Assembly: GCA_035653295.1 (NCBI GenBank)
Contig: DASRCB010000291.1
Coordinates: 1 to 16,844, forward strand
Source of the DNA: DASRCB01 sp035653295
Lineage (GTDB): Bacteria > Acidobacteriota > Terriglobia > Bryobacterales > Bryobacteraceae
Length of the DNA: 16,844 nt
Reading direction: 5' to 3'
Of the stretch, positions 7,531-14,329 are shown one piece after another (within the stretch, counting starts at the first letter, position 1; every line of letters starts with the position of its first letter). The notes below the pieces were generated by a model, which saw only the letters and a list, made by a program, of their open reading frames with translations, did no database searches and had not been told where the DNA came from. Both the position numbers and the translations under genes were made by a program.

Positions 7531-7713
7531 ATGCCCAATCCAAAACGGAGACACTCAAAGGAGCGGACCTCCACCCGCCGCGCGCACGACCATCTGAAGC
7601 CGGCGTCGCTGTCGGAGTGCCCCAACTGCCATGAGCCCAAGCTGCCGCACCGCGCCTGCCCGCACTGCGGACGCTACAAGGGCCGTGAAGTGGTGGAAGT
7701 CGTAAGCGAATAG
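7531..7713 (+). CDS. rpmF: 50S ribosomal protein L32
   Basis: This 60-residue protein has the L32 signature: the basic start MPNPKRRHSKERTSTRRAHD, then four cysteines C30, C33, C43 and C46 (ECPNC and ACPHC), then CGRYKGREVVEV. It is thus the zinc-binding C+ form of L32, not the cysteine-free form made by some bacteria under zinc limitation. L32 sits in the large subunit near the peptidyl transferase region. AAGGAAAG just before ATG 7531 is a good ribosome binding site. It lies between yceD and plsX in the classic order. Confidence 0.97.
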   Translation: MPNPKRRHSKERTSTRRAHDHLKPASLSECPNCHEPKLPHRACPHCGRYKGREVVEVVSE

Positions 7714-7728
7714 CCCGGCGCCACGCGC

Positions 7729-8757
7729 ATGGTTACCATCGCGGTTGACGCCATGGGGGGCGATCACGCCCCGCGCCATGAAGTGGAAGGCGCCATTCAG
7801 GCCGCCCGCTCGCTGGGTATTCGTGTCGTGCTGGTGGGACGCGAGGAGATCCTGCGCCGGGAGCTGAAACGCCACGATGCCGATGCCGCGCAGCTCGGAA
7901 ACCTGATTTCCATCCGCCACGCCAGCGAACAAATCACCATGGAGGACAGCGCCGCCCGTGCGGTGCGAACCAAGCGCGACAGCTCCATACGGGTCGCGTC
8001 TCGCCTGGTCCATTCCGGTGAAGCGCAGGGACTCGTGTCGGCGGGTAACACCGGCGCGGTCATGGCCACTGCCAAGATGGTGCAGGGCATGCTTCCGGGT
8101 GTGGATCGGCCGGCCCTGGCCTCGGCCTTTCCCACCGCCGTGAACAAGCCCGTCATCGTGGTCGATGTGGGCGCGAATGTGGACTGCTCGCCGCGCATGC
8201 TGGCGCAATTCGCCATCATGGGCGATATCTATTCGAGGGTGATCTTCAACACCCCCGAGCCCACCGTCGGCCTGCTCTCGATCGGTGAAGAAGAACACAA
8301 AGGCAACGAACTGACCAAAGCCGCCACGCCGCTGCTGAAATCGCTCCCGCTGCGGTTCGTGGGTAATGTCGAGGGCCGCGATATTTATACCGGTAAGACC
8401 GACGTCATCGTGTGCGATGGCTTCATTGGCAACGTGGCCCTGAAGGTCAGCGAGGGGCTGGTGGACCTGATCCGCAACCTGCTGCAGGAATCACTGCGGG
8501 AAACGGTCACAAGGAAAGTCGGATACCTGCTGGCGCGATCGGCGTTTCAGGACTTCAAGAAACGCATGGATTACTCCGAGTACGGCGGCGCGCCGCTGCT
8601 GGGCCTGCGCGGGGTGTGCATCATCTGCCACGGTCGGTCGAACGCGAACGCCATCAAGAACGGGATTCGCGTCGCTGCCGAATTCGCGGAAGGCAAGGTC
8701 AACGAGAAGATCGAGGCCGGTCTCGGCCAGTATTCGAACGTGCTCGCGCCTGCCTGA
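7729..8757 (+). CDS. plsX: Phosphate acyltransferase PlsX
   Basis: This 342-residue enzyme makes acyl-phosphate from acyl-ACP and inorganic phosphate, the first step of the PlsX/PlsY route to phosphatidic acid, at the inner face of the membrane. Family hallmarks are the N terminus VTIAVDAMGGDHAP, the block SAGNTGAVMATA, VVDVGANVDC with GLLSIGEEEHKGNELTK, VCDGFIGNVALK, and the C-terminal YGGAPLLGLRG and CHGRSNANAI. The length is normal. ATG 7729 is the only start after the rpmF stop, which is in the same frame 15 bases upstream. No Shine-Dalgarno is visible, so translation is probably coupled to rpmF. Confidence 0.97.
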   Translation: MVTIAVDAMGGDHAPRHEVEGAIQAARSLGIRVVLVGREEILRRELKRHDADAAQLGNLISIRHASEQITMEDSAARAVRTKRDSSIRVASRLVHSGEAQGLVSAGNTGAVMATAKMVQGMLPGVDRPALASAFPTAVNKPVIVVDVGANVDCSPRMLAQFAIMGDIYSRVIFNTPEPTVGLLSIGEEEHKGNELTKAATPLLKSLPLRFVGNVEGRDIYTGKTDVIVCDGFIGNVALKVSEGLVDLIRNLLQESLRETVTRKVGYLLARSAFQDFKKRMDYSEYGGAPLLGLRGVCIICHGRSNANAIKNGIRVAAEFAEGKVNEKIEAGLGQYSNVLAPA

Positions 8758-8804
8758 GTCGGGCGGGCGTCGCGCCGCATCCTAAAATAATAGAAAGACC
8801 TGCC

Positions 8805-10703
8805 GTGAAGCCACTCGCTTTGTGTGCCGGGCTGCTCGCCGGCGCGTTCGTTCTGCCGGCCCGCGCAGCCGCGCCCGACCCGGTGCAGTGGACGCTCTCC
8901 CCGCAGACGGCTACCGTCCGTCCGGGGTCGAGCGCGGGATTCTTCCTGACAGCGACCATTCAGCCCGGTTGGCATCTCTACTCCCCAACAACGCCGAAAG
9001 GCGGCCCGAACGCGACGATTATCCGCCTTTCCGACAGTCCGGCGTTGGGACAGGTGCGCGTCTTCGAGCCCAAGCCGATCAGCAAGGTCGATCCGGCGTT
9101 TCAGATGGTCACGGAGACCTATCAGGACTCGGTCCGCTTCTTCATCCTCGCCGATCTGAAGAGCGATGCTCCGGCGGGCGCGACCGAGATCACTGCCGAG
9201 GTTAAGTACCAGAGCTGCAACGATACCATCTGCCTTCCGCCGAAGAAGAAAACAGCATCCTCCAGCATCACGATCAGCCCGGCCGCCGCTGCCGAATCGT
9301 CCTCCGCGCCTGCCGGATACGAAGATGCCGGCGTCCGTCATTCCGCTGGCGGCGCCGCACCGCCCGCGCCGGCAGCGCCTGCTTCTTCGCAGGGGCTCGG
9401 CCGATTCCTCCTGCTGGCCTTCGGCTTCGGCCTGGCCGCGATCTTCACGCCCTGCGTGTTCCCGATGATCCCGATTACGGTTTCCTTCTTCCTGAATCGG
9501 CAATCGACTTCGCGCGGCCAGGGTGTTCTGCACGCGGTCATCTACTCACTGGGCATTGTGGTCCTGTTCACTGCCCTCGGGCTCCTCACGAAAGCTATTG
9601 CAGGACCGTTTGGAGTGGTGAAGCTTGGGTCCAGTCCCTGGGTGAACGGTTTTATCGCCGCGGTATTCGTGATCTTCGGATTGAGTCTGCTGGGGGCGTT
9701 CGAACTGACGCTCCCTTCCGGCCTTTTGACCAGCGTCGATCGGGCATCGCAGCGCGGTGGCATAGCCGGAACTCTGATCATGGGGCTGACGTTCGCGCTG
9801 ACCTCATTCGCCTGTGTCGGGCCGATTGTCGGGCCGCTGCTGGTGGCCAGCCTGCAGAGTAACGGACTGCAGCCCATTCTCGGAATGGTGGCCTTTTCCT
9901 CCGGGCTCGCCGCGCCTTTCTTCCTTCTGGCGCTGTTTCCGTCGTGGCTGAAGCGGCTGCCGCGCAGCGGCGGATGGATGCTGCGGGTGAAGGTGGTTCT
10001 GGGTTTCATCATTCTCGCCGCGGCAATCAAGTATCTGGCCAATATTGACCAGGTGCTTCAACTTGGCTGGATTACACGGGAGCGCTTCCTCGCCGCCTGG
10101 GTCGTGCTGTTCGCTCTGCCTGGGCTGTATCTTCTCGGGCTGTTACGGCTGGAAGGGATTAAGGCGGATGAACACCTGGGGGTCGGACGCACGCTGGTGG
10201 CCGCGGCATTTCTGATTTTTTCGCTGAGCCTCGTGCCGGGGATGTTCGGATCGCCTCTGGGCGAACTCGATGCCTACGTCCCTCCTCCGTCGGAGGCTGG
10301 CGTCGCGAGCGCAAGCCGGGGCGCTGAACGGCAATGGCTCAAAGACGATTACGATGCCGCCCTGGCGCGCGCCCGAGCCGAGAACAAGCTGGTCCTGGTA
10401 ACGTTCACGGGCTACGCCTGCACCAACTGCCACTGGATGCGGCAGAACATGTTCCGCCGCGCGGATATTGACCGCCTGCTCGATAATTTCGTTCTGATCG
10501 AGCTCTACACGGACGGAACCGATGCGGCGTCGCAGCGCAATCAGGAAATGGAAAACCGCCGCTTCTCCACCGTGGCGATCCCGTATTACGCCATACTGGA
10601 CGGCAACGAGAACGTGGTGGCTACGTTTCCGGGCCTGACCCGCGACCCCGTGGAGTTCGCAAAATTTCTTCAATCCCGCCCTGCTCTTGCTGCACTGCGC
10701 TGA
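8805..10703 (+). CDS. dsbD: Thiol:disulfide interchange protein DsbD (full length)
   Basis: This 632-residue protein would carry electrons from cytoplasmic thioredoxin across the inner membrane to periplasmic thiol proteins. Start GTG 8805 precedes a signal peptide (KPLALCAGLLAGAFVLPARA); the open frame continues upstream inside plsX but is meaningless there. The alpha domain, about residues 25-150, has PGWHLYSPTTP and the pair C138/C143 in SCNDTICLPP. A proline/alanine linker leads to the membrane core, about 200-490, with many hydrophobic helices and the catalytic C217 (TPCVFPMIP) and C337 (SFACVGPIVGP). The C-terminal thioredoxin-like gamma domain has C539/C542 in GYACTNCHW. All three redox pairs are present. 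A TAAAAT box at 8783-8788 may add a weak local promoter; otherwise dsbD is read through from plsX, 47 bases upstream. Confidence 0.94.
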   Translation: MKPLALCAGLLAGAFVLPARAAAPDPVQWTLSPQTATVRPGSSAGFFLTATIQPGWHLYSPTTPKGGPNATIIRLSDSPALGQVRVFEPKPISKVDPAFQMVTETYQDSVRFFILADLKSDAPAGATEITAEVKYQSCNDTICLPPKKKTASSSITISPAAAAESSSAPAGYEDAGVRHSAGGAAPPAPAAPASSQGLGRFLLLAFGFGLAAIFTPCVFPMIPITVSFFLNRQSTSRGQGVLHAVIYSLGIVVLFTALGLLTKAIAGPFGVVKLGSSPWVNGFIAAVFVIFGLSLLGAFELTLPSGLLTSVDRASQRGGIAGTLIMGLTFALTSFACVGPIVGPLLVASLQSNGLQPILGMVAFSSGLAAPFFLLALFPSWLKRLPRSGGWMLRVKVVLGFIILAAAIKYLANIDQVLQLGWITRERFLAAWVVLFALPGLYLLGLLRLEGIKADEHLGVGRTLVAAAFLIFSLSLVPGMFGSPLGELDAYVPPPSEAGVASASRGAERQWLKDDYDAALARARAENKLVLVTFTGYACTNCHWMRQNMFRRADIDRLLDNFVLIELYTDGTDAASQRNQEMENRRFSTVAIPYYAILDGNENVVATFPGLTRDPVEFAKFLQSRPALAALR

Positions 10704-10724
10704 CCGCGCCCGTCTACCTTTAGA

Positions 10725-12902
10725 ATGTCTGAAACGCTATCCACCGCCCCCCCTGCGAACCTCGACCGCCTGGCCGAACGCTGCGGCATCGAGCTCATGT
10801 ACTGGGACATCTTCGGCCGCCAGCACTTCGCCTCCGATGAGGTGAAGCGCGCCATCCTGCACTCGCTGGGCGTCGACCCGTCGGCACGCGACGACGAGGA
10901 ACGTGTTGGCAGTTCTGGCCTGCTGCCGGCGACCGTGGTGCTGTCCGAGCATGCGCCGGTGCTGGACGTGACAATCCCCGCGGCCGCTGTGTCCGCAGTG
11001 ATCGAGCTTCAGTTTGACTTCGAAAACGGTGAGCGGCGGACCCTTCGCAAATCGCTGGCCAATGCCGAACCGGTCTCTCAGGACAACTGGCGCGTCACCC
11101 GTCGCATTTCACTCGATCCTCTGCCGCTCGGTTACCACAACGTTACGGCCACGATTGGATCGGCTCGCGTGGAATCGCAGTCGCGAGTGATCGTCTGCCC
11201 TTCGCGTGCGTACGTTCCCGAGCGCCTGGCAGGCGGAGGGCGCATCGCCGGAGTCGGCGTCAGCCTCTACGGCGTGCGTTCGGAGCGGAACTGGGGCTGC
11301 GGCGATTTCACAGATCTAAAGGCGATTGTCGACTGGGCCGCGCAGGACCTGAACGCCGCATTCATCGCCCTGAATCCGCTGCACGCGATTCCCAATCGCA
11401 CGCCCTATAACACCAGTCCTTACCTGCCGAACTGCAGTTACTACCGCAACTTTATCTATCTCGATATCGAGTCTGTGCCGGAGTTCGCCGGGAGCGGCGA
11501 GTTGTCGCGGGAAGAGCGCATCGAAATTGAGGATCTGCGCCGGACAAAGTATGTCGAATACGAGCGCGTGAGCGCGCTCAAGCACCGGGTGTTGAAGGCG
11601 ATGTTCGACTCCTTCTGGCACAACGAATATTCGCGCCAGACGCCGCGCGCGGCTGAGTTCCGGGCATATGTGCAGCGGCAGGGCGCGATGCTGGAGCGTT
11701 TTGCTATCCACTCCGCGCTGGACGAGGTTCTGCACGCCGAGGACGGCAACGTCTGGAACTGTCTTTCGTGGCCGGAGGCGTACCGGCACTCCGAATCGCG
11801 GCAGACGCGCGAATTCGCGGAAAAGCATTCCCGGCTTGTGCTGTTTTATCAGTACGTGCAATGGCTGATCGACGGCCAGCTTGCCGACGCGCAGAAGCAT
11901 GCGCGCGATGCTGGGATGCCCATCGGGCTCTATCACGATCTGGCGCTCGCCACGGACCGTTGCGGCGCGGATCTGTGGATGTTCCCCGACTTTTACGTGG
12001 GCGGCTGCCGTGTCGGCGCCCCGCCCGACAACTTTTCGCCGAAGGGACAGGACTGGTCCTTTCCTCCTCCGAACTCGCGTCGGCATCTGGCCGACGGCTA
12101 CCGCCTGTTCAGCGAGTCGATTCGCAAAGCATGCGAGCACGGCGGCGCGTTGCGCATCGATCACGTGATGCGCCTGTTCCATTTGTACTGGATTCCCGAG
12201 GGAATGGAAGCCAGCGAGGGCACCTACGTCCGCGAACGCCACGAGGATCTGGTGCGCATCCTCGCGCTGGAAAGCGTGCGGAACCGCGTGGTCATCGTGG
12301 GCGAGGATCTGGGAACCGTGCCGGACTATATCCGCGATACGCTGAAGGACTTCGGGATTCTGAGCTATCGCCTGTTTTATTTCGAGCAGGACCAGGATCG
12401 CAGGTTTCGCACGCCGCGCGAATATCCGCCCCAGGCATTGGTGTCCATCAGCACGCACGACCTGCCGACCGTCGCAGGCTTTTGGCAGTACGCGGATATC
12501 GAAGCGCGCCGCGCCGCCGGCGTCCTGCAGGACGAAAGCTCGTACCGGCGCGCCATCGATGAGCGCAATCAGGAAAAGCAGAAGATCCTCGAACTGCTGC
12601 ATCGCGAGAACCTGCTGCCCGAATGGTATTCCTGGAACGCGTCGGACCTGCCGGAGCTGACCGGCGAGCTGCACAACGCAATTGTCGGCTTCGTAATGAG
12701 CACGCCTTCGATGCTGGCGCTCATCAATCAGGAGGATCTCTTCAAGGACACCGAGCAGCAGAACCTGCCGGGGACCACGGCGGAGTATCCGAACTGGCGG
12801 CATAAGATGCGCTATCGCGTCGAGGAACTCCGCGACAGGCCGGCAGCGGATTTCACCGCGATGTTCCGCGGCTGGGTGGAGCGAAGCGGACGCGGCAACT
12901 GA
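10725..12902 (+). CDS. malQ: 4-alpha-glucanotransferase (amylomaltase, GH77)
   Basis: This 725-residue cytoplasmic enzyme transfers maltodextrin segments between glucans in glycogen or maltose metabolism. The GH77 catalytic triad is visible: nucleophile D479 in ALRIDHVMRLFHLYWIPEG, acid/base E527 in VIVGEDLGTVPDYI, and transition-state stabiliser D579 in SISTHDLPTVAGFW. The core begins near residue 170 with VSLYGVRSERNWGCGDF and NPLHAIPNRTPYNTSPYLPN. The N-terminal ~160 residues, starting LDRLAERCGIELMYWDIFGR, are the extra domain of the E. coli-like long form, which is of similar size (about 690 residues). The gene starts 21 bases after dsbD on the same strand, so cotranscription is possible although the functions are unrelated. 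No other glycogen gene is visible nearby. Confidence 0.96.
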   Translation: MSETLSTAPPANLDRLAERCGIELMYWDIFGRQHFASDEVKRAILHSLGVDPSARDDEERVGSSGLLPATVVLSEHAPVLDVTIPAAAVSAVIELQFDFENGERRTLRKSLANAEPVSQDNWRVTRRISLDPLPLGYHNVTATIGSARVESQSRVIVCPSRAYVPERLAGGGRIAGVGVSLYGVRSERNWGCGDFTDLKAIVDWAAQDLNAAFIALNPLHAIPNRTPYNTSPYLPNCSYYRNFIYLDIESVPEFAGSGELSREERIEIEDLRRTKYVEYERVSALKHRVLKAMFDSFWHNEYSRQTPRAAEFRAYVQRQGAMLERFAIHSALDEVLHAEDGNVWNCLSWPEAYRHSESRQTREFAEKHSRLVLFYQYVQWLIDGQLADAQKHARDAGMPIGLYHDLALATDRCGADLWMFPDFYVGGCRVGAPPDNFSPKGQDWSFPPPNSRRHLADGYRLFSESIRKACEHGGALRIDHVMRLFHLYWIPEGMEASEGTYVRERHEDLVRILALESVRNRVVIVGEDLGTVPDYIRDTLKDFGILSYRLFYFEQDQDRRFRTPREYPPQALVSISTHDLPTVAGFWQYADIEARRAAGVLQDESSYRRAIDERNQEKQKILELLHRENLLPEWYSWNASDLPELTGELHNAIVGFVMSTPSMLALINQEDLFKDTEQQNLPGTTAEYPNWRHKMRYRVEELRDRPAADFTAMFRGWVERSGRGN

Positions 12903-12939
12903 CCGGTCGCCTTCTTCAGGCGGCGGCCTCGACCGCGAC

Positions 12940-13041
12940 TCACAGGAACGCAGCTTCGAGCTGGCCAGGCGCGCGAACAGATTGACAACCGCTGAGCATT
13001 GGTAGCACAATCAGAGTGGCGAATATAAGGCGAAAGTGCAT
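12940..13041 (-). CDS. Candidate small lipoprotein (33 residues)
   Basis: An ATG at 13041 on the minus strand opens a 33-codon frame. The product begins MHFRLIFATLIVLPMLSGCQ: one Arg, a hydrophobic core and a canonical lipobox LSGC with C19, followed by a short polar tail of 14 residues. GGAGAG lies 7 bases before the ATG. The tail (QSVRAPGQLEAAFL) recalls entericidin-type peptides only loosely. It occupies the gap between malQ and imuB on the opposite strand, which is why I take it seriously despite its size. It could be a chance frame; conservation would decide. Confidence 0.45.
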   Translation of the reverse strand: MHFRLIFATLIVLPMLSGCQSVRAPGQLEAAFL

Positions 13042-13114
13042 GAACCCACTCTCCGCTTCTGCCACAAAACTCGAAGTGTCAGCGGCCGGCGCCGCTTGGT
13101 AACGGTGGTCCGGG

Positions 13115-14329
13115 ATGTTCTGCTGTATCCAGTCCACCGATGCCGAGCGCATTGCCGCGCTCTTTTCGCCTGCTTTTGAGCTGGCGTCTGCCGACACTGC
13201 CCTTTTCGACGCCGCCGCGCTCGGCCGGCTCATGGGCGCGCCGGACGAGGTCGGGCGGCAGGTATATGCAGCCGCTCTGGGCGCGGCAAATGTTGCCATG
13301 GCAGCGAATCCCGATGCAGCGATCCTTGCCGCGCGCAACTTCCCTGGGGTGACAATCCTCAACGACGATGCAGGGACGGCTCTGGCCGACTTGCCCGTCG
13401 ATACACTGCCGCTGCCCACCGAACTGCTCGACCTGCTGGACCTCTGGGGTGTTCGCACCCTCGGCGCCCTCGCCTCGCTTCCCGAAGAGGGAGTCGCCGA
13501 GCGTCTGGGGGAACAGGCCATAACGCTCCATCGGCTCGCCCGGGCGACTCTGGCGCGCCCGCTTCGTCTTCATCAGCCCGATACTGTCTACGAGGATCGT
13601 ATCGAGCTCGACCACCCCGTCGAGTTGCTCGAGCCACTGCTGTTCCTGATCGCTCGCATTCTGAACGAGCAGTGCGCCCAGCTTGTGTCACATGGCCTTG
13701 CTGCGAGCGAAGTTGCCGTCTCGTTGAGCGACTATCGGCGCAGCATTCACCTGCCCGTGCCCATGCGCGATCCAAAGGCGCTTCTGAAGCTGGTGCAGAT
13801 GGAGCTGGAGGCGCATCCGCCTGACGCGCCGGCAACTGCTGTCGCGGTCTCGCTCACTCCGGTTCCCCCACGGCGCGTGCAAAACGGTTTGTTCATCCCC
13901 GAGGCGCCCGAACCGGCGAAGCTGGAGCTGACGCTGGGGCGCATTCGCGGCCTCGTAGGCGAGGAAAACGTCGGCATCCCCGAACTGCTGGACACGCATC
14001 GCCCGGCGCCGTTCCGGCTCTCGCCCCGTACGCCGCCGCAACAGTCGACTCATGAGACGAGCGCGCCGGGACAGCTTGCGTTCCGCTGGTTTCGGCCGGC
14101 CCTGGCCGCGAACGTAGAAGTGCGCGAGAACCGGCCGGTCCGGCTGACCGCTGCCGGTATCTACGGAAAAATTCTCGAGGCATCGGGACCGTGGCGCACC
14201 TCCGGCGACTGGTGGACCAGCGATCCCTGGGATCGCGATGAGTGGGATGTCGCCCTGAATAATGGCGCGCTGTATCGCCTGTTTCAGCACCGCGAAGGAA
14301 GCTGGCATGTGGAGGGGGCCTATGATTGA
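13115..14329 (+). CDS. imuB: ImuB-like, Y-family polymerase-related protein of the mutasome
   Basis: This 404-residue protein is related to Y-family polymerases but is expected to be catalytically inactive. ImuB acts as the bridge that brings DnaE2 (ImuC) to the sliding clamp during damage-induced mutagenesis. The stretch VAMAANPDAAILAARNFPGV and the helix-hairpin region LLDLWGVRTLGALASLPEEG are typical, as is the C-terminal ending GSWHVEGAYD. Where active Y-family enzymes have S-x-D-E, this protein has SADT, so one metal-binding acid is absent. Only about 15 residues precede the block that in usual ImuB proteins follows some 70-80 N-terminal residues, so the first palm segment looks shortened. 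A TAA at 13100 excludes a longer start. It overlaps dnaE2 by 8 bases. No imuA is upstream. Confidence 0.85.
   Translation: MFCCIQSTDAERIAALFSPAFELASADTALFDAAALGRLMGAPDEVGRQVYAAALGAANVAMAANPDAAILAARNFPGVTILNDDAGTALADLPVDTLPLPTELLDLLDLWGVRTLGALASLPEEGVAERLGEQAITLHRLARATLARPLRLHQPDTVYEDRIELDHPVELLEPLLFLIARILNEQCAQLVSHGLAASEVAVSLSDYRRSIHLPVPMRDPKALLKLVQMELEAHPPDAPATAVAVSLTPVPPRRVQNGLFIPEAPEPAKLELTLGRIRGLVGEENVGIPELLDTHRPAPFRLSPRTPPQQSTHETSAPGQLAFRWFRPALAANVEVRENRPVRLTAAGIYGKILEASGPWRTSGDWWTSDPWDRDEWDVALNNGALYRLFQHREGSWHVEGAYD
14311..14315 (+). promoter_or_regulatory. Ribosome binding site of dnaE2 inside imuB
   Basis: GGAGG, within a run GGAGGGGG, lies 6 bases before ATG 14322. It sits in the last codons of imuB and fixes the overlapping start of dnaE2, supporting coupled translation of the pair. 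Confidence 0.75.

Noticed and set aside
8412..8804. Upstream extension of dsbD
   Set aside because: The extension lies inside plsX in another frame and reads as Arg/Gly-rich noise; the signal peptide begins at GTG 8805.
12908..12922. Small hairpin after malQ as a terminator
   Set aside because: The stem is only 5 bp (CGCCT/AGGCG) and no T run follows on either strand.
11316..13010. 564-codon open frame on the minus strand
   Set aside because: Antisense of malQ, which has the full GH77 catalytic triad; the shadow peptide shows no recognisable domain.
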